Positions 1 to 8,269 are shown, counted from the stretch's first letter. The stretch: DNA of 46,074 bases from Bacteroidaceae bacterium (GCA_024698925.1 JAILQO010000066.1:1-46074), one strand, 5' to 3'. Program-made: numbers and translations. Notes: a model not told the origin generated them from the sequence alone.

Positions 1-146
1 ATTATTTCACTGTCAGACATGCGTCCTGGGCGGTTCCGATGACGCCTCCCGGAAACGGAGAGCGTATGTTTTTGGAGTTCTGGTTCAAAGTATTTGCAGA
101 ATTCGTCGAGAATACAAAAAATTTCAATTATATTTGCAGTCGTCAT
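1..146 (-). CDS. IS982-family-like transposase, N-terminal 48 codons (runs off the left edge)
   Basis: Reading the minus strand from the ATG at 146 gives an open frame to the window edge, beginning MTTANIIEIFCILDEFCKYF and continuing with a basic stretch and then a MSDSEI motif. A helical N-terminus with FCxxDEFCK followed by RRHRNRPGRMSDSEI is what I recognise from IS982-type DDE transposases of Bacteroidetes; the catalytic DDE core lies outside the window. A promoter-like sequence sits 40-70 bp upstream. No terminal inverted repeat could be assigned on this side. This marks a mobile element beside an AT-rich accessory segment. Recognition is from motif memory and not from a search; completeness of the element cannot be judged. 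Confidence 0.72.
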   Translation of the reverse strand, partial: MTTANIIEIFCILDEFCKYFEPELQKHTLSVSGRRHRNRPGRMSDSEI

Positions 147-185
147 AAGAGTGTGAGTTGTTTGTAACTTGTTGTTTAGCAGCTA

Positions 186-216
186 TAAAGATACAAATAT
201 TTTCGCACTCCTACAA
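186..216 (-). promoter_or_regulatory. Putative promoter of the transposase gene
   Basis: On the minus strand TTG (214-216), 20 bp, then TATCTTTA (186-193), close to the Bacteroidetes TTTG/TAnnTTTG consensus, about 40 bp before the ATG at 146. Confidence 0.45.
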
Positions 217-263
217 CTTTTTAAGCAATTTTTCTTATACCGAACTCACGTCGGATTATAATA

Positions 264-3200
264 TCAAAATCCTAATTTGACCGTCTTGTTACCAACTTTC
301 ACAATATATACATCGTGTTTGGATAGTGGAATATCTATTATCTTCTTATCTACCTTAACTGCATGTTGTCGAACCCCATCATGAGTATAGATATAAATAG
401 TATCACGCATATCGCCATCTATCACTCTTACACCATCTGCTGTAGCCAGAATCTTCACTCCAGAGGCTTTTGTTGAGTTGACAGCATTACCACCCTGCTG
501 CTCATAAACTACAGACAATGTAGAATTACTATCTATAGCAGGAGTAGTAAAACTGCCGTCACTACTCAACTGGCTTGTTACATCTGAATTGTTATAGGTA
601 ACGGAATGAACCTTCCAGCCATTGTTTGGTGCCATAATGAATGTATATACGCTTCCTTTGGACACTTGAACTTTAACAGCTCCATTATCGGCTTGTTTGA
701 TTGTGAGTGTTGGATCGCTTGCTAGATTGGTGCCGATAATAGAAATCGTATTACTGGCTCTTGGCGACGAATAATAGTTCTTGTTGCCGTCCTGTACAGC
801 ACGAATTAAGAATTGACCACCAGCTTTGCAATCAAGGTAACTTTTATTGCCCGTAGCATATATTTCAGCGGCGTTACTATTATCCATCGTATAGGTAATG
901 GGTAATCCGGATGATGCCACGGCTTTCAGCTCTACTTGGTCTCCTACTTTCAAGCTTGTCAGATCCTGTTCCCAAGAAATCGTCTGCTCTGCTTTGTTGA
1001 TGGTGAGACTGCCAGGTGTGTAACTGAATGTGTAGTTATCGGCACTTCCACCTGTAACATCAATTCTATATGTACCCACATCCGACTTCTTTGTAGCAGA
1101 AGTTTTAGCTACAGCCTTTGCAGCTAACACATTTTCGTTATCATTTCCTACAAAACCGTCATACAGCACTTCAAAAGCTGGATTCTCTTCATTGTATGTA
1201 CGCTCATAGTCACCAACAGATGCTGTTAGTGTCCTTGGTGAAACCGTGAGAGCTCCGTTGACATAAGAGATAGAATAATTGGAACTGGAAGTGTTTCCCA
1301 CTTTTATCTCATAGCTACCGACATTACTTGTACGAGTTGCGGCTGTTGAAAGATTAGGTGCTGGAACTAGTACGCTTTCATTATCACCATTTACAAATCC
1401 GTTGCATGTATAGCTGAAATTGGGATTGTCGCTATAATATTGTCTAGTGGCATCATTAGCCTTTATCGTCAACGTGGCTGGAGTTATACTTAATATACCG
1501 TCTGCTATCTCCAATTCATAATTGACGGGCACACCATTAACGGCTTTTACTGCATATTGACCAACACCGCTACTTTGAGTTGCATTCGTTTGGAAGCTTG
1601 GTCTAGTAGTCCATGCAGGCACCGTCTCCCCATTCTTCAAACCATTATAATCGATGGTAAAAGTAGGATTCTGTGTGCCATATACCTTAGTAGCATCATT
1701 TACTTTAGCAGATAGCGAAGCTTTAGTAATCTCCAATACGCCCTGCTCATAAACAAAATCATAATTTGTAGATTCTCCACCACCTACTGTGATAGGATAT
1801 TCGCCTACAGAACTAGTCTTTTTTGCTGTCGTAGTTGCTATGGGGTTTATTGTTATGACGTTTTCTGTTTCGTTATTTACAAATCCGATGTATTCTATTG
1901 GTAGCGAAGGATTCTCTTCTCCATATAATCGACTGCAATGGGATGTCGCCTTTAATTGTCGTTTGGTAATTGTCAATTCACCTTGTTCATATGATATTGC
2001 GTAGTTCTTTGCTTCAGCCCCATTGGGGGTAATTTTATACTTTCCAACGTTGCTCATTTGAGTAGCATCTGTAGTAAAAGATGGCTCTTTCGTTAACACG
2101 CCTATATTATCATCATTAACGAAACCTGTGCAAGAGAACGTATATGATGGCTCCGCTTCAAAGTACTTTCTTGTTGCATTTCCCGCTTTGATAGTCAATG
2201 GGGCTTGTGTAACAGACAATATACCTTTATTAATTGCAGATAAAGAATAGTTAGTAGCTATACCTGTCGCCGTTATATCGTAGAATCCTACATCGCTGGT
2301 TTTAGTTGCTGTTGTTTCTATCTTTAACGCCTCTTTCCATTTTGGCGCTGTTTCACCGTTCTTCAGTCCGGCATAACTGATTGTAAATGCTGGATTATCC
2401 TTACCATATTGTTTTGTTTCATCATTAACCTTTGCTGTTAGAGGCGCTTTTGTTATTGTAAGCACTCCCGGCTCATAAGTGAATTCATAATTGTTGGCAC
2501 TTCCACCACTTATCGTTATAGGATATTCTCCAACATCGCTTGTTTTTGTTGCTGTTGTGCTAACAGTAGGAGCCGTAGTGATGACATTTTCGTTTTCTCC
2601 GTTAACGAGCCCTGAATATGAGATACTGAATTGAGGATTCTCCTCGCCATACTCTCGACTAGCATTGTTGACCTTAGCACTCAGTTTCGCTGGTTCGATA
2701 GTATAACGATAAACAACATTTGTAGAAAAGGATTCATTACCTTTCGTAAATGTGACGGGAATGAGTTCCTCGTGACTTCCAGCATCCGAGTTTATCATAG
2801 GCATTGAAAGTTTAGGGGTGTAGCCATCAACATTATTTACCCAAGTAGGTGTGGGTGATTTACCATTATAAATGAATTCTTTCTGGTCAAAGGTAATCAT
2901 CGAATAAACATGCGCATCGTTTATGGCGTCTGTGGGGTCTCCCCAATTATCGTCTGGAACATAAGTATTAGAGGTGGCAACCCAGTGGCCTGATGGTTTT
3001 GAGCCTAAATATATTATCGTATGTAAAAGGTCGCAATTAAAAAAGGGATTATCATCCATATACTCAACGGTGCTTGGAATTGTTATTTGCGTAACTGTTG
3101 AATTAAGGAATGCACGAAATCCAATATTTAACAAACCCTCGGAGAAAGATATTTTATTGAATTCAGAATCAGCAAATGCACACTGACCAACGTCCGTTAA

Positions 3201-3830
3201 ACATCCCGAAAAAACAAATTCCGGAATAGAACAACATGAGAAAGCAAACTTTCCTAACGAAGTTATACTTTCTACATTCGACAACCGTTCTAGAGAACAA
3301 CCCAAAAAGGCATATGGTTGAATTACCTTAAGCCCAGACCCCAGTGTGATTTGCTTAAGATTATAATTAAAAAAAGCACCTGTTCCAACTTCTGTAATGG
3401 TGTTTGGAAGAATTATATTTTGGACATAAGAACAATTTTTGGCCTTTTCTATGGAAGAACCATTGTTTATTAAAAGTTCTTTTATATAATACATCCCTAA
3501 AAGCCGTATTTTATCAGCACCTGAAGTCTCCACGCCATCTGAATAGCTTCTCCTAGTACGTTCATCGCTTTCATATGCCTGATTTGTAAAACAAAGGGGA
3601 GCAATAGAATTAACTGTATATGAGTTCCCTTTATAAACGACTTTTTCAGGAATAGTTATTTTTGTATTATGATTGCCTTCTTCTATACTTAACACAGTTG
3701 CATAAACTCCAGATAGATTATAGTATAGCCCATCTATTACAACTTCTATAGCTGAAGAAGTACTTGCTATTAGTAAACAAATGAGCAGGGAAATCACTCT
3801 CCTCATCGTTGATTTATTTTTGTTTTTCAT
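264..3830 (-). CDS. Large secreted BspA-type LRR and MBG-repeat surface protein with T9SS-like tail
   Basis: A 1188-residue exported protein. Residues 1-27 form a signal peptide (basic n-region, then VISLLICLLIASTSSA). Residues about 60-275 contain BspA/LRR_5-type leucine-rich repeats (ITEVGTGAF, LKVIQPYAFLGC, LLNIGFRAF). Residues 383-947 are seven MBG-type Ig-like repeats of about 80 residues (LxAKVNxxxRxYGxxNP ... SDVGxYxI ... NYxxxYxxGxLTITKA). Residues 948-1034 form another Ig-like segment, 1040-1110 an InlB/bacterial-repeat-like domain, and the last 65 residues (DVYIVKVGNKTVKLGF end) resemble a T9SS sorting tail. Such proteins are cell-surface adhesin or scaffold-like; no catalytic motif is seen. 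The start overlaps the stop of the upstream small gene by 4 bp (ATGA), suggesting translational coupling. Base composition is clearly more AT-rich than in most of the window, consistent with acquisition. The specific ligand is unknown. Confidence 0.85.
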   Translation of the reverse strand: MKNKNKSTMRRVISLLICLLIASTSSAIEVVIDGLYYNLSGVYATVLSIEEGNHNTKITIPEKVVYKGNSYTVNSIAPLCFTNQAYESDERTRRSYSDGVETSGADKIRLLGMYYIKELLINNGSSIEKAKNCSYVQNIILPNTITEVGTGAFFNYNLKQITLGSGLKVIQPYAFLGCSLERLSNVESITSLGKFAFSCCSIPEFVFSGCLTDVGQCAFADSEFNKISFSEGLLNIGFRAFLNSTVTQITIPSTVEYMDDNPFFNCDLLHTIIYLGSKPSGHWVATSNTYVPDDNWGDPTDAINDAHVYSMITFDQKEFIYNGKSPTPTWVNNVDGYTPKLSMPMINSDAGSHEELIPVTFTKGNESFSTNVVYRYTIEPAKLSAKVNNASREYGEENPQFSISYSGLVNGENENVITTAPTVSTTATKTSDVGEYPITISGGSANNYEFTYEPGVLTITKAPLTAKVNDETKQYGKDNPAFTISYAGLKNGETAPKWKEALKIETTATKTSDVGFYDITATGIATNYSLSAINKGILSVTQAPLTIKAGNATRKYFEAEPSYTFSCTGFVNDDNIGVLTKEPSFTTDATQMSNVGKYKITPNGAEAKNYAISYEQGELTITKRQLKATSHCSRLYGEENPSLPIEYIGFVNNETENVITINPIATTTAKKTSSVGEYPITVGGGESTNYDFVYEQGVLEITKASLSAKVNDATKVYGTQNPTFTIDYNGLKNGETVPAWTTRPSFQTNATQSSGVGQYAVKAVNGVPVNYELEIADGILSITPATLTIKANDATRQYYSDNPNFSYTCNGFVNGDNESVLVPAPNLSTAATRTSNVGSYEIKVGNTSSSNYSISYVNGALTVSPRTLTASVGDYERTYNEENPAFEVLYDGFVGNDNENVLAAKAVAKTSATKKSDVGTYRIDVTGGSADNYTFSYTPGSLTINKAEQTISWEQDLTSLKVGDQVELKAVASSGLPITYTMDNSNAAEIYATGNKSYLDCKAGGQFLIRAVQDGNKNYYSSPRASNTISIIGTNLASDPTLTIKQADNGAVKVQVSKGSVYTFIMAPNNGWKVHSVTYNNSDVTSQLSSDGSFTTPAIDSNSTLSVVYEQQGGNAVNSTKASGVKILATADGVRVIDGDMRDTIYIYTHDGVRQHAVKVDKKIIDIPLSKHDVYIVKVGNKTVKLGF
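990..2684 (-). repeat. Seven tandem MBG-domain coding repeats in A-B-C-A-B-C-A order
   Basis: Repeats of about 240 bp within the surface-protein gene. Units 1, 4 and 7 share the DVGxYxI..GGxxxNYxF form, units 2 and 5 share GLKNGET followed by a W-containing segment, and units 3 and 6 share LTIKAxxATRxY..GFVNxDN, so the basic period is a three-domain cassette of about 729 bp (units 1-3 at about 1956-2684, units 4-6 at about 1230-1955, unit 7 at 990-1229). Confidence 0.8.
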
Positions 3831-4135
3831 AATTCTATATTTCTGTTTGTTATTGATTTAATTGCATTTTCCATATATGTGTCCAATGAGTCAAAGCACT
3901 CAGCAAAAGCAAATGGACTAGTATTATTAGTATATTCAGCAAAAGGAGGCCATTTCAATTGACTTTTTAAACTTAAAACGGCTCTTTCTTTTTCCCTTTC
4001 GTATCTTGCTCGATCTCTTTTAGCACAACGGAAACTCTTATCTGCCAAATTATACTCATAATAGGTCTGCTGTAGAGCTGCTACTTTATTGAGCCAAGTT
4101 TGTTTTTCTTCTTGTGTCATATTATTAGTCTTCAT
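3827..4135 (-). CDS. Hypothetical protein, 102 aa, coupled to the surface-protein gene
   Basis: Unrecognised small soluble protein (starts MKTNNMTQEEKQTWLNKVAA), charged and predicted helical with a Lys/Arg/Glu-rich middle (RDRARYEREKERAV) that could form a coiled coil. No signal peptide or membrane segment. Its stop overlaps the next start by 4 bp (ATGA at 3827-3830) and its own start overlaps the previous stop by 11 bp, so the three genes look like one translationally coupled operon. The overlaps and matching AT-rich composition argue that it is real. Function unknown; a helper or chaperone for the downstream surface protein is possible but unsupported. Confidence 0.6.
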   Translation of the reverse strand: MKTNNMTQEEKQTWLNKVAALQQTYYEYNLADKSFRCAKRDRARYEREKERAVLSLKSQLKWPPFAEYTNNTSPFAFAECFDSLDTYMENAIKSITNRNIEL

Positions 4136-4352
4136 TAATATAAATGGTATAATTGTATTGACTATTATATTTTTTTATAGCTTGCATAACTTCAATCAGG
4201 ACCTCTGGCATGAATTTATGTTTCAGCAATTCTGATTGTTTTACCTCAAAGAAATCTTTTAATTTCTTACCGTTACAGAACAACACGCGGCCTTCATCGA
4301 CAAATTGTATCGCTAATTGCGCGTACTGGTTAATTTGGCATTCAATATTCAT
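4125..4352 (-). CDS. Hypothetical protein, 75 aa, first recognisable gene of the coupled operon
   Basis: Small protein starting MNIECQINQYAQLAIQFVDE, with mixed alpha/beta composition and no signal peptide. It overlaps the following 102-aa ORF by 11 bp. No family recognised. The antisense ORF at 4210-4404 is taken as its shadow. A promoter lies about 330 bp upstream in the repeat at 4680-4784, with one doubtful TTG-initiated ORF between. Existence is moderately supported by the overlapping arrangement only. Confidence 0.5.
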   Translation of the reverse strand: MNIECQINQYAQLAIQFVDEGRVLFCNGKKLKDFFEVKQSELLKHKFMPEVLIEVMQAIKKYNSQYNYTIYINED

Positions 4353-4400
4353 AGTTTACAATTTCATGCCTATAGCCACCCAAATTCAGCGGTTTGTAAG

Positions 4401-4640
4401 TTAGGTAAATGAAAGACGTGGGTGCTCTACTCGCTTATCCCGTGTCCAGGCTCTCGCATTGCCTTCACCAAAGATAAGCAACTCGATAGCCCACGCCGAG
4501 ATATATTGACGATGCCCATAATGTATAGACAGGGTACAATACACCCAAGGTGGACGTTTCGGTTGCGTTTTCTTCTTGGTGATTGTCAAATTTGCGAGAT
4601 TTGGACACCGAAGATAACGTTCGTAAACGTCCTTTTTCAA
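4401..4640 (-). CDS. Doubtful 79-codon ORF (TTG start) after promoter repeat A
   Basis: Open frame from a TTG at 4640 about 45 bp downstream of the promoter in repeat copy A, ending 48 bp before the 75-aa gene. The protein is rich in basic and aromatic residues (contains AWAIELLIFGEGNARAWTRD) and matches no family I know. An equally long ORF lies antisense (4422-4643), so coding status is uncertain. It could be a gene, a remnant, or simply leader RNA of the downstream operon. Confidence 0.25.
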   Translation of the reverse strand: MKKDVYERYLRCPNLANLTITKKKTQPKRPPWVYCTLSIHYGHRQYISAWAIELLIFGEGNARAWTRDKRVEHPRLSFT

Positions 4641-4679
4641 TAAGATTTGACCCTCAAGCCATTAATAGACCATCGGAGT

Positions 4680-4784
4680 CGCTGCAAAAGTAGCGATTAA
4701 TCTGATTCATACAAAGAAAAACTCGAAAAAGTTTGGAGGAATCAAAGAAAAGTACCCCCTTTTTCACTATCAGGGATGAAAAAG
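4680..4784 (-). repeat. Promoter-bearing repeat, copy A
   Basis: Minus-strand element sharing with copies B (5574-5648) and C (38360-38422) the segments TGATAGTGAAAAAG and GAATCAGATTAATCGCTAC followed by TTTTGCAGCG. It contains TTTG (4712-4715), 19 bp, TACTTTTGC (4684-4692), a consensus Bacteroidetes promoter, and at its upstream end the inverted repeat CTTTTTCA-N10-TGAAAAAG (4759-4784). Relative to B and C it has about 30 extra bp in the middle. Confidence 0.7.
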
Positions 4785-4933
4785 AGGGTGGTTAGGGTTT
4801 AAGAGTTTTAAACGTTTAAGGAGTTTAAGGTTTAAAATTACTCTGTAACTGCCCTGCGGTTACCCTGCGATTACCCTGCGGCTTCCGTGCGGTTTCCGTG
4901 CGGTTGAAATTACAAGTTAATCATAGGGTACAA
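4785..4933. repeat. Intergenic short tandem repeats (11-bp period)
   Basis: 4849-4906 consists of five consecutive 11-bp units of the form nCCCTGCGGTT or TCCGTGCGGTT. Just before it, 4797-4837 is a TTTAAG/GTTTAA-rich segment of similar periodicity. No ORF or RNA gene is recognised here. Confidence 0.6.
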
Positions 4934-4961
4934 CAAAGCCTCTCCAATTGGAAAGGCTTTG
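4934..4961 (-). terminator. Probable intrinsic terminator of the toxin-antitoxin operon
   Basis: Minus-strand hairpin with arms CAAAGCCTTTCC and GGAGAGGCTTTG (one mismatch, AATT loop), 8 bp after the toxin stop. The U-tract is weak. Confidence 0.55.
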
Positions 4962-4969
4962 ACTATTCT

Positions 4970-5290
4970 TTATCTACCTGATAGGACATCGGCTATTATT
5001 GTATCATCGTTATAGTTATTCCAGAAAGCTAATATGAAAAGTGTCTGTTCATCGTGACAATAAATGACTGAACTTCTTTTCATATGAAAGATTCTTACCT
5101 CTTTCCCCTTATATGATAAATCTTTATAGCGCAATCCTGCATCGGGAAATGTCTTTAAAACCTTTATGCAATCAGACACCTCAGAATAGACCTTTTGTAC
5201 AGAATGTTCTCCGAACTCTCGATGCACATATTCAAGTGCGCTTTCAAATTCGAGACTCGCCTCTTTAAGCCACTTATGCTTCAATACCAT
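4970..5290 (-). CDS. ParE/RelE-type toxin of a type II toxin-antitoxin pair
   Basis: 106-residue small basic protein (start MVLKHKWLKEASLEFESALE). The pattern of an N-terminal helix pair (EASLEFESALEYVHREFG...KVYSEV), then FPDAGLRYKD, a beta strand VRIFHMKRSSVIYCHD and a terminal strand TLFILAFWNNYND is that of the ParE/RelE fold, which acts on gyrase or on ribosome-bound mRNA; which of these applies cannot be told. The open frame extends upstream to 5326, but the ATG at 5290 gives the family-length protein and overlaps the antitoxin stop by 17 bp, the usual coupling. Followed by a hairpin terminator. Confidence 0.78.
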   Translation of the reverse strand: MVLKHKWLKEASLEFESALEYVHREFGEHSVQKVYSEVSDCIKVLKTFPDAGLRYKDLSYKGKEVRIFHMKRSSVIYCHDEQTLFILAFWNNYNDDTIIADVLSGR

Positions 5291-5555
5291 ATTGTGTACG
5301 CATTTGAGAGAAGAACTGATCACCATCTATCAACTCTGCTGTTCCTTGTTCAAGATGCTGTAATCGCGCATTGACCATGTCATACATTTCATCCTGAGAA
5401 TATGAACAAGGAGGAGTTGACAGACTGTCACTAAAACTAAGTAACAAGGCAGTCATCTTCTCGCTCATCCAATGCTGCAGCGCGTCCTCGTTTTTAAAAG
5501 CCGGACGTATGCGCTCAAGCAATTCTTCTTCTAAGGTAATATTATACGTACACAT
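5274..5555 (-). CDS. Antitoxin of the type II toxin-antitoxin pair
   Basis: 93-residue acidic partner starting MCTYNITLEEELLERIRPAF, a form of N-terminal helix seen in antitoxins paired with RelE/ParE toxins in Bacteroides and Prevotella. It precedes and overlaps the toxin gene. The open frame can be extended to a TTG at 5582, but that codon lies inside the -7 box (5579-5587), so translation must begin downstream; the ATG at 5555 is about 20 nt after the expected transcript start. Autoregulation through the upstream repeat, including its CTTTTTCA/TGAAAAAG inverted repeat, is likely for this class but is inferred. Confidence 0.72.
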   Translation of the reverse strand: MCTYNITLEEELLERIRPAFKNEDALQHWMSEKMTALLLSFSDSLSTPPCSYSQDEMYDMVNARLQHLEQGTAELIDGDQFFSQMRTQYGIEA

Positions 5556-5573
5556 AATATCTATACCATTTTC

Positions 5574-5648
5574 ACGCTGCAAAAGTAGCGATTTATCCCA
5601 TTCACGCCAAGAAAACCACCAACTTTTTCAATATCGGGGATGAAAAAG
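5574..5648 (-). repeat. Promoter-bearing repeat, copy B (promoter of the antitoxin-toxin operon)
   Basis: Minus strand: inverted repeat CTTTTTCA-N10-TGAAAAAG (5623-5648), then GTTGGTGGTTTTC, TTG (5608-5610), 20 bp, TACTTTTGC (5579-5587), then GCAGCG. Almost the same as copy C at 38360-38422 from GAAAAAGTTGGTGG to the -7 box. Confidence 0.72.
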
Positions 5649-5664
5649 GGGGAAGTGTGCTTTG

Positions 5665-8247
5665 TTATTGCTGGGGGCTGACAGATAGCGTGACGGACTT
5701 GGTCAGCTTGCGCTGGGCATCGCGTACCTTGAGGGTGAGGGTGCCAGCCTCGTGACTGCTACGCACGATGACAACAAGCTGTCCGTGGAACAGGCGCATG
5801 GTGGGCTGCTTGAAGGACTCCAGACTGGTGGCATCGCCATTGCAGACGGCCTCAAAGCTGCCAGCACCTGTAATGTCAAAGGTCAGCTGATCATCGGCAT
5901 CGGGCACGAGAGTGCCTTCCTTGTCGGTCAGCGAAACGGTGATGAAAGCAAGGTCATCGCCGTCGGCACGGAGGGATGGGGTATCATGCTGCGTCCAGAC
6001 ATCAAGTTGCAGGTTGGCGGGCTTACCGGCTGTGCGGACTACCTTTTCGCCTGCGGGCTTACCGTCCTCGTCATAGACTACAACGCGTAGCTCGCCGGGC
6101 TCATACTTCACCTCGTTCCAGCGCAGACGGTAACGGTCGAGATGATGCGGGGTGATGGCCCCCTCTACGGCCCCCGAGGGGGCTTCGTTGGCTTTGACCT
6201 TTGTCCGTTTTCCTAAGGACTTCCCGTTGAGGAAGAGCTCTGCCGAAGGATAGTCGGTGTAGCAATAGACGGGTGTGGCCTCACCGCGCCGCTCCTTGCC
6301 CCATGTCCAGTGCGGGAGGAGGTGGATGGTGTGCTTGTCTTTGTTCCAATGGGAGCGATAGAGGTAGTATCGGTCCTTGGGCAGACCGGCGAGGTCGCAG
6401 ATGCCGAAGTAGCTGCTGCGCGAAGGCCAGTAGCCATCATAAGGTGTCGGTTCGCCGAGATAGTCGAAGCCAGTCCATACAAACTCGCCGATGACCCACG
6501 GATAATCATCCTGCCAGCGCCAATCGTCGTCGGGGAGGTTGGACCACGAGCAGTAGTTCACATCGTAGCCCGAGCACTGGCCGTCGTGGTGCTTGGTCTG
6601 GAGATTTGATTTGGGCTGATCTACAGCCTCTTCTACGACGGGGAAGTGATAGACGCCGCGGCTGCTGACGGTCGAAGCCGTTTCTGAGCCTAACAGGAAA
6701 CCATGCGGGACGGTCTCGTAGGCCTTCTGATATCTGTTCAATCGGTAGTTCAGTCCCGGCACGTCCATGGCCTGCATGAAGCCGCTGGCAAGGGCGTTGT
6801 CCACACGGTCGCAACCCTGAGTGACGGGGCGTGTGGGGTCGAGGCTGTGACAGATGCCTCGAAGGCGGATGGCTATCTGTCGACCCTTTTCGCTCCACTG
6901 CTCTGGAATCTCATTGCCGATGCTCCACATGACGATGCTGGGATGGTTGCGATGGGCCAGTACCAAATTCGTGATGTCCTTGTCGGCCCACTCGTGGAAG
7001 AAGCGGGCGTAGCCGTTCTTACACTTGGGATAGATCCACATATCGAAGCTCTCAGCCATCACCATCATGCCCAGCGAGTCGCAGATATCCATCTGCATCT
7101 GGCTCGGCATATTATGCGAGGTGCGGATGGCATCGCAGCCCATCTCTTTCAGGATCTTGATCTGGCGGATGAGGGCCGCTTTGTTGACAGCAGCTCCCAA
7201 GGGGCCGAGGTCGTGGTGCAGGCAGACACCCTTAATCTTGCGTGTCACACCATTCAGCTGGAAACCATGTTCGCGGCTGACGCGGACGGTGCGCAGGCCA
7301 GTCTTGATGGCCTTGCTGTCGAGCAAATAATAGGATTGCCCGTCATAGACCTCCTCAGGCCCGTTCCAGTCCACACGATTCACCGTGGCCGTAACGGTAT
7401 ATAGATATGGTGTTTCCGGCGACCACAGCTTGGGATTCTTGAAAACGAAACTCGTGTGGAACGAACCGTCGGCTGCCAAGGGCACGTCATCGCTGTTGAC
7501 AGTCTCTCCATCGGGCGTCGTCATGGTCACTTTGGCCATTGTCACCACATTGGGCTTTGTCTTGGGTGGCACATTCATGACCTTTCCGTCCACTTCGACC
7601 ATTAACGTATTCTTCTTGTCGTTGATTTCTATGGTTCGCGCCACGAGGCTCCAATCATCGAGGTGTGTCTTGCCGGTGGTGATGAGTGTCACGGGGCGGT
7701 AGATGCCGGCGCCCGGGTACCAGCGCGAGCTCTCTTCTTTGTTCTGCAGGTTGACTTCCAATGTGTTCTCGCCAGGCTTTACGAAATCGGTGATATCCAC
7801 GCGGAAGGCGTTGTAGCCATAAGCCCAGTAGCCTGCTTCCTTGCCGTTGACGATGACGTGTGCTTCCGCCATGGCACCGTCAAAGAGCAGTTCGGCGTGG
7901 CCGTTGAAACCCTCGGGAATGGAGAAACTACGCTTGTAGAAGCCCTTCCCAATCCAAGGTAGCGCCCCCGAACGGCCTGTCTTCTCCGACGCTTCCGTCT
8001 CGCCGTTCTGCACGATGGCTACCGTCTGCATGTCCCATTTCTTGTCGAAGGGACCGGCTATGGCCCAGTCGTGGGGCACAGTGACGCTTGTCCATTGCTG
8101 CTTGTTTTGCGAGTGCTCGGCTTCGCCGCTTTGCGCTGCAAAGAACTGCCAGCCGTCTGTCAGTATTGTTTCTGTTCGCCCTTGGGCGTTTACATTCATG
8201 GCAGTCATCGTAGCCACGAAAATGGTTAAAAGAGTCCGTTTGGTCAT
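5665..8247 (-). CDS. Secreted glycoside hydrolase family 2 protein (beta-galactosidase type)
   Basis: 860 residues. Signal peptide 1-22 (MTKRTLLTIFVATMTAMNVN-AQ), without a lipobox, so probably periplasmic. Sugar-binding/jelly-roll domain about 25-190 (VPHDWAI, YGYNAFRVDITD, RWYPGAGIYRPV), Ig-like domain about 195-325, TIM barrel about 326-640, then C-terminal Ig/DUF4982-like domains to 860. Catalytic acid/base E446 is in WSIGNE. The likely nucleophile is E522 in LLGSETAS, and the conserved GEFVWTGFDYLGEP follows at 587-600. This layout is that of Bacteroidetes GH2 enzymes that act on beta-galactosides or beta-mannosides/glucuronides released from plant or host glycans; the precise sugar cannot be read from sequence. 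It stands alone, with its own promoter, divergent from the CotH-like gene. Confidence 0.9.
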   Translation of the reverse strand: MTKRTLLTIFVATMTAMNVNAQGRTETILTDGWQFFAAQSGEAEHSQNKQQWTSVTVPHDWAIAGPFDKKWDMQTVAIVQNGETEASEKTGRSGALPWIGKGFYKRSFSIPEGFNGHAELLFDGAMAEAHVIVNGKEAGYWAYGYNAFRVDITDFVKPGENTLEVNLQNKEESSRWYPGAGIYRPVTLITTGKTHLDDWSLVARTIEINDKKNTLMVEVDGKVMNVPPKTKPNVVTMAKVTMTTPDGETVNSDDVPLAADGSFHTSFVFKNPKLWSPETPYLYTVTATVNRVDWNGPEEVYDGQSYYLLDSKAIKTGLRTVRVSREHGFQLNGVTRKIKGVCLHHDLGPLGAAVNKAALIRQIKILKEMGCDAIRTSHNMPSQMQMDICDSLGMMVMAESFDMWIYPKCKNGYARFFHEWADKDITNLVLAHRNHPSIVMWSIGNEIPEQWSEKGRQIAIRLRGICHSLDPTRPVTQGCDRVDNALASGFMQAMDVPGLNYRLNRYQKAYETVPHGFLLGSETASTVSSRGVYHFPVVEEAVDQPKSNLQTKHHDGQCSGYDVNYCSWSNLPDDDWRWQDDYPWVIGEFVWTGFDYLGEPTPYDGYWPSRSSYFGICDLAGLPKDRYYLYRSHWNKDKHTIHLLPHWTWGKERRGEATPVYCYTDYPSAELFLNGKSLGKRTKVKANEAPSGAVEGAITPHHLDRYRLRWNEVKYEPGELRVVVYDEDGKPAGEKVVRTAGKPANLQLDVWTQHDTPSLRADGDDLAFITVSLTDKEGTLVPDADDQLTFDITGAGSFEAVCNGDATSLESFKQPTMRLFHGQLVVIVRSSHEAGTLTLKVRDAQRKLTKSVTLSVSPQQ

Positions 8248-8269
8248 CAGATTGTGTATGAATTTGTGC

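Noticed and set aside
6703..7404. 233-codon antisense ORF opposite the GH2 gene
   Set aside because: Shadow of a clearly coding region; composition is not protein-like.
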